Assembly (NCBI RefSeq): GCF_024436035.1
Contig: NZ_JANFNG010000006.1
Coordinates: 124,001-188,000, forward strand
DNA length: 64,000 nt
Origin: Streptomyces humicola
Lineage (GTDB): Bacteria; Actinomycetota; Actinomycetes; Streptomycetales; Streptomycetaceae
Direction: 5' to 3'
Part shown: in pieces, positions 1 through 8,202 of the stretch
Layout of the letters: the number at the start of each line of letters is the position of its first letter
How positions within the stretch are numbered: the first letter of the stretch is position 1
The notes under the pieces: model-generated
The model's database searches: none
What the model was told of the DNA's origin: nothing
The model's input: only the letters and a program-made list of their open reading frames with translations
Translations under genes and position numbers: made by a program

Positions 1-93
1 GAAGACGTCATCGACGTCCCGACACAGGCAGAGCTTCTCGGCCAGACGGTGACCGTCACCCAGATAGGGTCGTCGTCGGCCATGCCTAGGTGA
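1..93 (+). CDS. C-terminal end of a truncated gene, unknown
   Basis: An open frame enters from the left edge and reads 30 codons to a TGA at 91-93. The visible tail (ending TQIGSSSAMPR) is too short to assign to a family. The only support for it being real is continuous high-GC coding-like sequence and the GTGA overlap with the next small frame, which is the usual sign of translational coupling in these bacteria. Confidence 0.4.
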   Translation, partial: EDVIDVPTQAELLGQTVTVTQIGSSSAMPR

Positions 94-263
94 CCGCCCG
101 CTGCCAACGGCAGCGGGACACGCAGGGCGAAGTGGCCTTCGCCGATCTCGCGTTCCCTCCCGAAAGCGAGGCCGCATCGCTCCACGCCGCCTACCGGCGT
201 TGCCTCAGGCTGCAGCCCTTCCCCGCCATGCCGCGCCCGGACTGGACCTGGCCTGACCGATGA
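90..263 (+). CDS. small hypothetical protein, 57 aa
   Basis: The frame opens with GTG at 90, overlapping the stop of the preceding truncated gene by four bases (GTGA), and ends with TGA at 261-263. The product is about 57 residues, with an acidic-to-basic middle (FADLAFPPESEAA) and a Trp/Pro-rich tail ending DWTWPDR. I recognise no family. It lies outside unit 1 and may be the last gene of an operon that starts left of the window. It could also be chance coding, since high GC makes long open frames common. Confidence 0.35.
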   Translation: MTARCQRQRDTQGEVAFADLAFPPESEAASLHAAYRRCLRLQPFPAMPRPDWTWPDR

Positions 264-403
264 CCCCGGGCGCCGACGGCCGCTCCGCCGAGAGAAGGCC
301 GACGGCGCTGCCTCCGTCAATGTGGCGCCGACACCCCCAGTCACCCGTGACCGCCGACGTAGGTGCAAGCCGCAGGAGGGGCTGAACATTTGCCAGACAC
401 CGC

Positions 404-651
404 GTACTTGTGGACGTACAACAACTTCTTGCCGCTGTTCACTCCTCCGCGCCGCCGTCTGCTTCTATCCCAGTTGCAGCACCCGTGCAGTCTCGTCCAC
501 CGCTCGTCCACCGGAGCTGCTCGCCGAGGGCGTTCGCGACCTGCCGTCGTCGGGAAATGACCAGGCCAGAGCCTTGGCCGTACAGCTTCGCCACAGAAAC
601 GAAACCGCTAACCTACGCACTGCGATGCACAGAACGAGGGCGCCCGATCTG
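404..651. repeat. Degraded att-like repeat, copy A
   Basis: The 264-791 stretch has no convincing gene. It holds a roughly 248-bp sequence that recurs in the same orientation at 19696-19944, so the pair brackets unit 1. Read on the minus strand, about 586-634 resembles a decayed tRNA-Thr 3' half (TGCGTAGG then GGTTTCG), followed by a GGCC-rich imperfect hairpin where intact sites have the terminator. A short minus-strand reading, AVDETARVLQLG followed by a stop, is kept in both copies with one residue changed. It may be the tail of a lost gene such as an integrase, but that is a guess. Confidence 0.6.
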
Positions 652-791
652 TAGCGGCCGGGCGCGGGCCGCGTCTTTGTCGCGCTCTCGTACGCTACCG
701 TCTTCGTCGCCCTGGCGTACTGCGGCTTCCGGACGAAGGACATCATCTCCTGACAGGACATGGCGGCGCTGGTCGATGATCTGCCCACCGG

Positions 792-1289
792 TTATACCCG
801 AGCCGACTCCAGTGCCAGCTGGGTGAACGTGCGCCCGCAGTAGACCAGCGGCTCGCCGCCGGTGGTGACGGCCTGCTCGACGCGCCCGACGAGGATTGAG
901 TGATCACCACCGTCGAGGACTTGGTGCAAGGCGCACACCAGGCGTACGACAGCGTCCGGCAGGCCGGGCAGGCCGGCTTCGCAGTCACCCATGTCGCCTG
1001 CCGAGAAGCGGTCGATGCGGGGAGCGGCAAACCTGCGTGCGATGTGGCCGTGGTTGTCTGCGAGGACATTTACCATGAATTGTGCGCAGCCGGTGAACGC
1101 GGCATGAGTTGACGCTGTCTTGCTCAGGCAGATCATCACCATGGGTGGGTTTGCGGACAGCGACGTGAAAGAGCTTCCGGTGAAGCCCCAACGCTTGCCC
1201 TGTCGATCGATGGTGGTGGCAATGGTGACCGGCGCCGGTACAGCAGCCATCGCGTCGAGGAACGCGGTCGGCGGGGATATATCGGGCAC
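792..1289 (-). CDS. flavin reductase, DIM6/NTAB (HpaC-like) family
   Basis: This 165-residue protein has the length and pattern of the flavin reductase domain family that reduces FMN or FAD with NAD(P)H and hands the reduced flavin to a partner oxygenase. Diagnostic stretches are TGSSFTSLSANPPMV near the N-terminus, the FMVNVLADNH segment, and the late GEPLVYCGRTFTQL. The start is GTG at 1289 behind GGAGTGGAG. It is the last gene of the unit 1 minus-strand operon, 58 bp after the adenylation gene. Its likely partners are the two acyl-CoA dehydrogenase-fold proteins at 3575-5918, which would make them a two-component flavin monooxygenase system. The partner assignment is inference. Confidence 0.85.
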   Translation of the reverse strand: MPDISPPTAFLDAMAAVPAPVTIATTIDRQGKRWGFTGSSFTSLSANPPMVMICLSKTASTHAAFTGCAQFMVNVLADNHGHIARRFAAPRIDRFSAGDMGDCEAGLPGLPDAVVRLVCALHQVLDGGDHSILVGRVEQAVTTGGEPLVYCGRTFTQLALESARV

Positions 1290-1347
1290 AGGGGCTCCAC
1301 TCCAAGGTTCTGTCCGAGAACCCAGCGGTCAGTTGGACCTCAGCAGT

Positions 1348-2898
1348 TCACGAGGGGCTTACTGCCTGGTTGAGAATGTCGCCGACAGCGGCTCGGTCCA
1401 CCTTGCCGTTGGCGTTGAGTGGAAGGGCCTCCATCACTGTGAGCGTGGCAGGAATCATGTAGGCGGGTAGGTACTGTTGCAGGCCTTTGCGCAACGCCTC
1501 CTCGGAACCTGGGGCCGCGCTGCAGGCGGCGGCCAGCTCGATGGAGCCGTCGGTGCCGGTCACCGGGGTCACCACCGCATCGAGGGCGCCCGGTTGTGCG
1601 CGCAGCGCGGCCTCGACCTCTGCGAGTTCGACGCGGTAGCCGTGCACCTGGACCTGCTGGTCGAGGCGGCCGAGGTGGAGGAGGTCGCCACCCGGCATGC
1701 GGCGGACGCGGTCGCCCGTGCGATACCAGTGGGCGTCGGTCAACTCCGTCGCAGGATCATACGGTTCCCCTTCCGGGGTGAGGAAGGGGCCGGCGTTGTT
1801 GGCCGGGTCGAGGTAGCCGGAGAACCGCTGCGGGCCGCGGACGCACAACTCCCCGTCCTGGATGCGGATCTCCAGTGCCGGATAGCTCGTTCCGACCGGC
1901 ACGGTGCCATTGGCGGTTTTCGGCCACTGCGAGCGCTCGGCCGGTAGCCGGTATGCGGTGCAGGTGACGGTGAGCTCGGTGGGACCGTAGGCGTTCTCCA
2001 CCGTGCTTGCGGGGGCGGCTCGCTGCCAGGCCTCGGCCTGCTGCAGCGTCAGGGGTTCTCCACAGAACATGCTACGCCGCAGGGCGGGCATGGTGCCGGG
2101 CCGTAGCGCCTTGAGGCGTTTGGCTATCGAGATCACCGAGGGCACGGAGTTCCAATGGGTGATGGCGCGTCGGTTGATGAATCGCACCGGGGAGAGCAGG
2201 TCGCCACGGGTCGGCACGACGAGGGTGGCGCCGGAGCCCCATGCGGTGAACATGTCGAAGACGGAGGGGTCGAAGGTGAGGTCGAAGCTTTGGGAGAGAC
2301 GGGCTCCCGGACCGGCCTCATAGCGCGGAACGACGTGGTGGAGGTAGGCGCAGATGTTGCGATGCCGGATCGGGACGCCCTTGGGCACCCCGGTCGAGCC
2401 CGAGGTGAACAGGATGTAGGCGAGTTGCTCCGGCCGGGCGTTGGCCGCTCGGTCGACATCGGTGGGCAATACGAAGGGCGGGCTGGAGAGCGACGCCGAC
2501 AACTGCGCGTCGGTCAGGGTAAGGACCGGGCGGTCCAACATCGGGGGATCCGCGCCCGGGTCGGCGATGACCGCGTCGAGTTGTGCGGCGCGTGCGATCC
2601 GCGCATTGCGCTCGGCCGGGAATGAGGGCCCGAGGGGGACGACGGTCGCACCGAGCCGCTGCACGGCGAGGTAGCCGGCATAGGCGAGGACGGTGCGGCC
2701 GGCGAGGAGCCCGACGCGGTGCGGTCGCTCACCGCCGAGGAGTGCCAGCAGCCGGGCGGCGACATGGCTGGCTGTGGCGGACAGTTCGGCGTATGTCAGG
2801 GATGCGGCGCCGATCTCCAACGCCGGGAGATCCGGGTACGTGTCGGCCGAGACCGCGAACCAGTCGTAGAGGGTGCGCCGTTCGCTCACCGTTGTCAC
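1348..2898 (-). CDS. stand-alone amino acid adenylation enzyme
   Basis: A 516-residue ANL-superfamily enzyme that should activate an amino acid as its AMP ester and load it on a carrier protein. Seen are the P-loop FTSGSTGVPKG near residue 165, the pocket motif FDPSVFDMF near 209, the YGPTELT motif, YRTGDRV, and NGKVDR near the C-terminus. It has no condensation or carrier domain, so it must load a separate carrier: the free ACP at 5915 or the BtrH-ACP fusion. The pocket keeps the Asp that binds the alpha-amine, but I cannot match its other residues to a known substrate. Start GTG 2898 lies behind AGAAGGA and overlaps the phosphopantetheinyl transferase stop (GTGA). A longer upstream reading merely runs through that gene. 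Confidence 0.9.
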   Translation of the reverse strand: MTTVSERRTLYDWFAVSADTYPDLPALEIGAASLTYAELSATASHVAARLLALLGGERPHRVGLLAGRTVLAYAGYLAVQRLGATVVPLGPSFPAERNARIARAAQLDAVIADPGADPPMLDRPVLTLTDAQLSASLSSPPFVLPTDVDRAANARPEQLAYILFTSGSTGVPKGVPIRHRNICAYLHHVVPRYEAGPGARLSQSFDLTFDPSVFDMFTAWGSGATLVVPTRGDLLSPVRFINRRAITHWNSVPSVISIAKRLKALRPGTMPALRRSMFCGEPLTLQQAEAWQRAAPASTVENAYGPTELTVTCTAYRLPAERSQWPKTANGTVPVGTSYPALEIRIQDGELCVRGPQRFSGYLDPANNAGPFLTPEGEPYDPATELTDAHWYRTGDRVRRMPGGDLLHLGRLDQQVQVHGYRVELAEVEAALRAQPGALDAVVTPVTGTDGSIELAAACSAAPGSEEALRKGLQQYLPAYMIPATLTVMEALPLNANGKVDRAAVGDILNQAVSPS

Positions 2899-3539
2899 CT
2901 TATCCTTCTGCGAATGTCGTCCATCGTCGCCGGTGCGAAGGCGCAGCTGAGGGGGGTCGCCGACCGGCCGCGCAGGCTTACCCAGCGGTAGCCGCGCCAC
3001 TGCCCGCAGCGGGCGCCCGGCGGTATGTCGATCTCCCAGGGCCGGCCTGCGATGCCCTCACCGGAGGCCTTTGCGCAGGCCTCCTGCGCCGTCCACACCC
3101 AGGCGACCTCCTCGGCGGCCCGTGCCGGGGGCAGTCCGTCCAGTCGCGCGGCATGGCCGTGCAGCAGTCTGCGGGCAAATCCCGGTGTGAGGGAGGCCGC
3201 GGGATGCTGCAGATCCACTCCGAGGGCACGGCCAGGGGCCACGGCGGCGGCGACCTGGCAGCCGCTGTGTGAGACGCTGATGCCGATGTCGGGGCGTCCG
3301 GTGAGCCAGGGTTTGCCCAGGGCGTCGGCTGCGATGGTGGCGTCGGCGAGGGTCGGGCATACGGTGGCGAGCAGCCCTCTGAGCAGGCCGCGCCCGGCGA
3401 GGAATTCCCGCGCGCGCCTCTCGGGGAGGGCTGATGCCCGCCGCTGGTCGTCGGGGTGGGCGGAGGGCGCCTGGCCGGCGATGGCAGCGGTCACCACCCA
3501 CACGCCGTCGTCGACCGTGACCGGTGCCCGATGCGCCAT
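2895..3539 (-). CDS. 4'-phosphopantetheinyl transferase, Sfp type
   Basis: About 214 residues with the Sfp/AcpS2-type signature: GISVSHSGCQVAAAV, then GVDLQ, and later W-x-x-x-E-A-x-x-K written here as WTAQEACAKASG. It would attach the phosphopantetheine arm of CoA to the carrier domains of this operon. The start is uncertain. ATG 3539 (MAHRAP) is chosen, with GTG 3554 also in frame and neither having a strong Shine-Dalgarno. The long upstream frame is antisense shadow through the dehydrogenase gene. It ends four bases into the adenylation gene, so the two are probably translated together. Confidence 0.9.
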   Translation of the reverse strand: MAHRAPVTVDDGVWVVTAAIAGQAPSAHPDDQRRASALPERRAREFLAGRGLLRGLLATVCPTLADATIAADALGKPWLTGRPDIGISVSHSGCQVAAAVAPGRALGVDLQHPAASLTPGFARRLLHGHAARLDGLPPARAAEEVAWVWTAQEACAKASGEGIAGRPWEIDIPPGARCGQWRGYRWVSLRGRSATPLSCAFAPATMDDIRRRIR

Positions 3540-3574
3540 CACATGCGGCGTCACAACCGATGTCGCACGAGACG

Positions 3575-4711
3575 TCACGGGCGTATGCCGGCCGGTTCCA
3601 GTGCGGCGAGCACGCTCTCGGCGCCGTCCGCGACGGTTGCGAGGACCAACTCGCTCGCCCCGCCGCCGATGCCGAAGAGCGCCGCCTGTGCGCGGACCTC
3701 CTGGATCCCGCCGGCGGCGAAGCCCGCTGCTCCCCACAGCTGTGCGCAGGTGCCCAGGACGTGATCGACCGTCTCTGCCGCGGCCGCCTTGAGCGTCGCA
3801 GCGGCCACCGCATCGTGCCGGTCGGCGACGTGGTCCTCCAACAGGCGGCACAGGGCTTGCAGTTGGCGTACCCGTACCACGGCGGTCGCGAAGCGCTGCC
3901 GCACGCTGTCCAGCTCCCAGATGGTGGATTCCCCGTGCGGCCGGGTGGCGAGCCGACGGCGGGTGTCGTCCAGCACCCGGCGGCACAGGGCGACCCCCCA
4001 CAGCGCCCCGGCGAGCCGTTCGGTGCCGATGTGCCGTGCGAAGGCGGGCAGGCCCATGCCGACCCGGCCCAGGATGTGGTCGCGGCCCAGCCGTACGGCG
4101 TCGAAGTCGGCGTGCCCGACGCCGGATGCGGCGAAGAGCGGGGAGTCGGCGGGGCGTACGGTGACTCCCGGGGCGCCAGCGGGCACCAGCACCCAGGTGA
4201 AGTGGGTGAAGTGCCGCCCGTCGCGGTGACGGGCGAGGACGATGAAGTGCTCGGCGGTGGTGGTGTTGGCGATCCAGTTCTTCTCGCCGTGCACCTCAAG
4301 GCAGTCGTCGCCGATGCGCACCTCGGTCCGCAGTGCGGTGAGGTCGGTTCCCGCGGTGACATCCGTGGCGGCGAGCGCCACCGTGGCCTCGCCGCTCACC
4401 GCGTGGTCCAGGGCCTCGACAGCGATGGGGGCGGAACCGGTGGCCAGCACCGGCAGTCCCGTGGCCAGTTGCACGCTCATGGACAGGGTGGCGGCGATGG
4501 AGAAGCGCGCGTCGACGGCCGCGAGGAGACGCTCCAGGCCGGCGGGGTCGACGCCTGCGGCGACATCCCCGCCGCGGTAGGCGTGGGCGATCAGATCGGC
4601 ACGTCCCAGGGCGCGCCACACCTCGGCGCCGTCCGCGTGCGCCGGAAGGCCGTCGAGCTCTGCGAGAGTAACGGAGAGGGCCGGTCCGGCGCCGGATCGG
4701 GTGTCAGGCAA
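3575..4711 (-). CDS. acyl-CoA dehydrogenase-fold flavoprotein 1
   Basis: A 378-residue protein of the acyl-CoA dehydrogenase superfamily. The middle beta-domain signature is visible (HGEKNWIANTTTAEHFIVLARH), and the C-terminal helices include WGAAGFAAGGIQEVRAQAALFGIGGGASEL, matching the usual H/W-G-G-x-G ... GGTSE region. It overlaps its partner (4704-5918) by eight bases, so the two proteins are probably made in equal amounts and may form a hetero-oligomer. It could desaturate an aminoacyl chain on the carrier protein, as in carrier-bound pyrroline/pyrrole routes. Alternatively it could work as a flavin monooxygenase with the operon's flavin reductase. The sequence alone does not decide. Confidence 0.85.
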   Translation of the reverse strand: MPDTRSGAGPALSVTLAELDGLPAHADGAEVWRALGRADLIAHAYRGGDVAAGVDPAGLERLLAAVDARFSIAATLSMSVQLATGLPVLATGSAPIAVEALDHAVSGEATVALAATDVTAGTDLTALRTEVRIGDDCLEVHGEKNWIANTTTAEHFIVLARHRDGRHFTHFTWVLVPAGAPGVTVRPADSPLFAASGVGHADFDAVRLGRDHILGRVGMGLPAFARHIGTERLAGALWGVALCRRVLDDTRRRLATRPHGESTIWELDSVRQRFATAVVRVRQLQALCRLLEDHVADRHDAVAAATLKAAAAETVDHVLGTCAQLWGAAGFAAGGIQEVRAQAALFGIGGGASELVLATVADGAESVLAALEPAGIRP

Positions 4712-5918
4712 AGCGCACCCCTTGGTCCAGCAACGCCATTCGTCCGTCGGCGAGATGGAGGCGGTCGTTGCTGTAGTTCAGCGCCGCCGAGCGCAGGTCG
4801 CGCAGCACCAGTTCGAGCCTGGTCTGCGAGTCCTTGAGATAGCCGTGGCGCAGGCCGACCGCTTCGATGAGCTCGTCCACTGCGGCGAAGCACTCCTGCG
4901 ATGCGGTGATCTTCAAGGAGTTCAGCAGCAGTTGGCGAGAGGGAACGGACAGGTCCTCACCGGAGGCCACCATCCTCAGTGTCCGCTGCAGCAGCGCATG
5001 GACGCTCTCCAGCCGCTGACGCGCCCGGGAGATGCGGGTGAGCAGCAGTTCGGAGCGGAGGTCGAATTGCTTCTTGCCGGCCGGGCTGCGCAGCAGCCGC
5101 AGGACGCGGGAGAGCGCACCAGCAGCGGTACCGAGCCAGACCGCCGACCAGCCGAGGTGGGCGAGGGGCCCGAAGACCTTGTCCGCGATCTCGCGGAAGT
5201 TCCCGTGCTCGCCGACCACGTGGTGAGCGGGGACGGTTCCCTGCAGCTTCATCGGGATGCTGTGGCTGGCCCGCATCCCCATCGGCTGCCAGTCGCCTGA
5301 GCCGCTGATCCGGAGCGTCTCGCGGTCGGCATACACCAGCGACACCTCGTTCGCCGAGTCCGCGTCGGGGCTGCGCATGGTGATGAGGAAACCGTCCGCG
5401 TGCGCACCTCCGGTGACGATGGGCGCGAAGCGGTCGATCGCCAGCCGTGCGCCGTCCTGGTGCAGCGGTGCTTCGGAGGTGAGCAGATGTCCGCCCTTGC
5501 CCGATTCGGTGGTCACCGAGGCGAGGTAGACCTCACCGGCGGCGATGCGCGGCAGTAGCTGTGTACGCAGCGGCTCATGGGCGTACCGCACTACGGCAGC
5601 CGCCTGCTGGCAGTGCATGGCGAAGATCATGCCGACGGACATGTCGCTGCGGCCCAGCAACTGCGCGGCCTCCACGAGATCGGCCAGGGTGCCGCCGAGA
5701 CCGCCGTGCTGCGGCGGGACGAGAAGTCCGAGCAGGCGGGTCCGGCGCAGCGCGTCGAGGGCCTCCACGGGGAAGGCGGCCTCGCGGTCGGTGCGGGCGA
5801 GATGTTCCTCGGTGACCGCGACCACCTCGGCGACGCGGTCGGCGAGGCCGGGCACGCGCGGCGTACCGGGCTGCGCGGCGAGGTCATCGAAGGCGTCGGT
5901 GACGGGCGGTGTCGTCAT
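4704..5918 (-). CDS. acyl-CoA dehydrogenase-fold flavoprotein 2
   Basis: This 404-residue acyl-CoA dehydrogenase-superfamily protein has N-terminal helices with the LLGLLVPPQHGGLGG motif, a beta domain with ASVTTESGKGG and ADGFLITMRS, and a long C-terminal helical part. Where classical enzymes of this type carry YEGT-E near the C-terminus, it reads NYSNDRL, so the usual catalytic glutamate appears absent. That is also a feature of flavin monooxygenases of this fold. Start ATG 5918 overlaps the stop of the free carrier protein (ATGA). The longer frame upstream is shadow of that carrier gene. Its neighbours argue for action on a carrier-bound substrate. Confidence 0.85.
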   Translation of the reverse strand: MTTPPVTDAFDDLAAQPGTPRVPGLADRVAEVVAVTEEHLARTDREAAFPVEALDALRRTRLLGLLVPPQHGGLGGTLADLVEAAQLLGRSDMSVGMIFAMHCQQAAAVVRYAHEPLRTQLLPRIAAGEVYLASVTTESGKGGHLLTSEAPLHQDGARLAIDRFAPIVTGGAHADGFLITMRSPDADSANEVSLVYADRETLRISGSGDWQPMGMRASHSIPMKLQGTVPAHHVVGEHGNFREIADKVFGPLAHLGWSAVWLGTAAGALSRVLRLLRSPAGKKQFDLRSELLLTRISRARQRLESVHALLQRTLRMVASGEDLSVPSRQLLLNSLKITASQECFAAVDELIEAVGLRHGYLKDSQTRLELVLRDLRSAALNYSNDRLHLADGRMALLDQGVRFA

Positions 5919-6190
5919 GCCGTCGCCTTGCCCGAGGCCCCGGCATCGTGCTGCTGCAGCTGCGCCTGCACCGCGCGCCACAGGCTCCCTGCGGTGGCGA
6001 AGGTGCTGTCGTTGAGGTCCTCGTCGGGCAGCGATATGCCGAAGGTGTCCTCGATGGAGAAGAGCAGCTCGATCGCCTGCATGGAGTCGATTCCGACCTT
6101 GCGCAGGTCGGTGTCGGCGGTGATGGCGGTGGCTTCGGGGTTCGCGGTTTTCACCAAAGGCCGGAGGACGTCGATGAAGCGGGGGTCCAT
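5915..6190 (-). CDS. free acyl/peptidyl carrier protein
   Basis: A 91-residue carrier protein with the phosphopantetheine attachment motif GIDSM at about residues 33-37, then QAIELLFSIEDTFGISLPDEDL, which is the acidic helix II typical of ACPs. It should carry an acyl or aminoacyl chain for the two dehydrogenase-fold proteins encoded directly downstream, the first of which overlaps its stop codon. Start ATG 6190 has AGAGGAAA upstream. The stand-alone adenylation enzymes in this unit are the likely loaders, activated by the phosphopantetheinyl transferase at 2895. Confidence 0.92.
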   Translation of the reverse strand: MDPRFIDVLRPLVKTANPEATAITADTDLRKVGIDSMQAIELLFSIEDTFGISLPDEDLNDSTFATAGSLWRAVQAQLQQHDAGASGKATA

Positions 6191-6259
6191 AGTGGGTTTC
6201 CTCTTGTGCAGGTTGTGCAGGGTGGTCGGTTGCGGCTGGAGCGGGTATGGCGGCGGCCG

Positions 6260-7405
6260 TCAGCTGGCGAGGCGGCACAGGTTGTCGAGCCGGTGCAGGT
6301 CTTCCGGAATCAGTCGGTCGGGGTCGATTTCCATGTCGAGTTCGCTCTCCAGACGCTCGATGATCTCCACCAGGCGGAAGGAGCTGAAGGCGGGAAAGGA
6401 GCTCAGCGGCGCGCCCGCGAGCAGTTCGGTCTCCGGCACGCCCAGCACGGTGGCGACCACCTGGGCGACGCGTCGGCGCAGCGTCTCGTCGGCCTCGCTC
6501 GTGCTCGCCGCGGGGGCGGTGCCGAAGACCCTGCGGTCGTCGGCGAGTACCGCGCGCAGCCGGTCGACGACACCCGGGGGTTCGGCCCGGCCGCGTGCCA
6601 CCCGCCGGTGTGCGAGATAGGTCTGCTCCACGACTTTGTCCCAGGCGCGCAGGTGCTGCGTCGTGGTCTCGTCCGTTCTCCCGGCACCGGCGGTGTCGAC
6701 GTGGGTGCGGTATGCCGCATGGAGTTTGCGCGAGCGGGCCAGCAGCCAGGTCTCGGTGGTGAGTTGGGCCAGCGCCAGTCCCCGGTCCGGGCAGGTGTCA
6801 TAGGCGGTGAGGAAGGCGTCGAGCGTGGTGTCGTCGAGCGAGAAGACCGGGGGCGGCTGTCCCGCTGCTGCGGGACCGTCCGGTTCCAGCAGGATCACCT
6901 CGGCCGATTCGATGCCTGCCAGCCCGTTGTCCGGCAGGATCCAGTGTCCTGGTGCGGCCGGGCCCCATTGCGTCTCGTTTCTGTAGGCGTCCGTGACGTG
7001 CCAGCCGTCCGGGCCTGCGGTGAGAAGAAAGCTGTGCTCCATGTGGGCGTGCCCGTGGTAGGGCAGCCAGGGCATGACATAGGAGTCGGCCACGACGTAG
7101 TGCGTGGTGTGCCGTTCCCGGATGGTGCGCAGCATCGTGTCCCGGCCCATGCGGCCCCGTGCCGTCACGTGCAGCCCCAGCAACCGCCCGGCAGCGGTGA
7201 GTTGTTCCGCGAGCGGTGGGTCGACGGTCGGCAGTCCGTCCGCCCGCTGCCACCAGCGGAAGCCCAGCTCTGCGCCGAGCCGCAGATGGGTCCCCGGCCC
7301 GTGGACATGGTCCGCGAGCACCCCGAGGTTCACTTGGATGCAGTCCAGCAGGCCGCAGTGGACCGAGTCGAGCGCATACTGGTCCGGCAGGGGCGCGTCC
7401 GCCAT
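6260..7405 (-). CDS. BtrH N-terminal-like protein fused to a carrier domain
   Basis: A 381-residue protein. The first ~230 residues resemble the BtrH N-terminal family (papain-like fold). They open with HCGLLDCIQ and contain HYVVADSYVMPWLPYHGH and MEHSFLLT, giving candidate Cys and His residues for an acyl-transfer active site. In butirosin biosynthesis BtrH moves an acyl chain from a carrier protein to the antibiotic. The last ~80 residues look like a carrier domain (LSSFPAFSSFRLVEIIERLESEL) with a Ser at about 342-347 as the arm site. Start ATG 7405 follows GAAGGTGA. The fusion suggests that the acyl donor is tethered to the transferase itself. The BtrH match is by pattern only. Confidence 0.7.
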   Translation of the reverse strand: MADAPLPDQYALDSVHCGLLDCIQVNLGVLADHVHGPGTHLRLGAELGFRWWQRADGLPTVDPPLAEQLTAAGRLLGLHVTARGRMGRDTMLRTIRERHTTHYVVADSYVMPWLPYHGHAHMEHSFLLTAGPDGWHVTDAYRNETQWGPAAPGHWILPDNGLAGIESAEVILLEPDGPAAAGQPPPVFSLDDTTLDAFLTAYDTCPDRGLALAQLTTETWLLARSRKLHAAYRTHVDTAGAGRTDETTTQHLRAWDKVVEQTYLAHRRVARGRAEPPGVVDRLRAVLADDRRVFGTAPAASTSEADETLRRRVAQVVATVLGVPETELLAGAPLSSFPAFSSFRLVEIIERLESELDMEIDPDRLIPEDLHRLDNLCRLAS

Positions 7406-7476
7406 GGGTGTTTCACCTTCGTTCGTGGGACATTCCTGGGAGGCTGGGATGTCGCCGCGGCGACGTCGTTCAAGCG

Positions 7477-8202
7477 TCAGATCCACTTCGGCAGGGTGGG
7501 CAGCTGTGCGGTGCCCGCCCCGGTGTCGAGCCCGGCTCCGTCGGAGCGGCCGGAGAGCCAGGCGAGCGCCTCGGCGAGGGTGCCGCTGACCGTGGGTCCG
7601 CTGCCGGTTCCGAACCGGGCGATGACCGCGCCCTCGTCATCGCGCAGCGTGAACGTGGGTACGCCAGGGGCCTGCGCAAAGTAGCCGGTCACATCATCGA
7701 AGATGATCCGCAGTGCGGTCTCGGGGATGTCGGTGAATCCATAGCCGAGGCGCAGGTCGATGTGGTGCAGTTCGAGTTCGCGCAGGCGGATCACCAACAC
7801 CCGCTGCGGCGTGCAGGTCTCTCCCGTGAAGGGCTTGATCGTCGCCTTCCAGGCGGGCCCCGGGAGCTCTTCGATGCTGCGCTGGAAGTGTGCCGCCGTC
7901 TCCCGTACATCGGCGACGAGGAGTGCGGCGGGGCGGCCGGCCCCGGCGGCGATCTCGGCGCCGCGTGCCTGCCTGTCGGCGTACTGCGGGGTTTCGACGC
8001 CGGTGCGTGCCCACTCCAGCAGCCGTTCCAGCGCCGGGACCTGGCACGCCAGGTGGCTGAGCACATGTCCGCGGGTCCAACCGGAGAGCAGCGAGGGAGC
8101 GCGCACCCCGGTGTCGTCGAGCGCTGCCAGGCCGTTCAGCAGCCGCTGTGCCGCGGCGGAGATCTCCTGGAAGGACTCCTGGGTCGGGGCAATTTCCTTC
8201 AC
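7477..8202 (-). CDS. maleylpyruvate isomerase-family, mycothiol-dependent-type enzyme
   Basis: About 241 residues with the DinB/MPI-fold pattern: LLSGWTRGHVLSHLACQ near residue 40, a metal-ligand type histidine there, and the later RLRELELHHIDLRLGYG with a second histidine pair. This family uses mycothiol or acts as a metal-dependent thiol transferase/isomerase in actinobacteria. The long upstream frame is shadow of the aminotransferase. The true start is GTG 8202 behind AGGAGAGG, overlapping the aminotransferase stop (GTGA). Its substrate here is unknown. It could isomerise, hydrolyse or detoxify a reactive pathway intermediate. Confidence 0.8.
   Translation of the reverse strand: MKEIAPTQESFQEISAAAQRLLNGLAALDDTGVRAPSLLSGWTRGHVLSHLACQVPALERLLEWARTGVETPQYADRQARGAEIAAGAGRPAALLVADVRETAAHFQRSIEELPGPAWKATIKPFTGETCTPQRVLVIRLRELELHHIDLRLGYGFTDIPETALRIIFDDVTGYFAQAPGVPTFTLRDDEGAVIARFGTGSGPTVSGTLAEALAWLSGRSDGAGLDTGAGTAQLPTLPKWI

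Noticed and set aside
3575-6190. Naming the unit 1 dehydrogenases as a proline-to-pyrrole module
   Set aside because: The free A/ACP/dehydrogenase layout fits, but the adenylation pockets do not clearly match proline and one dehydrogenase lacks the classical glutamate.
5909-7684. A long plus-strand open frame of 591 residues
   Set aside because: It is antisense to the BtrH-like, carrier and mycothiol-type genes, which carry recognisable motifs. High GC makes such shadow frames common.
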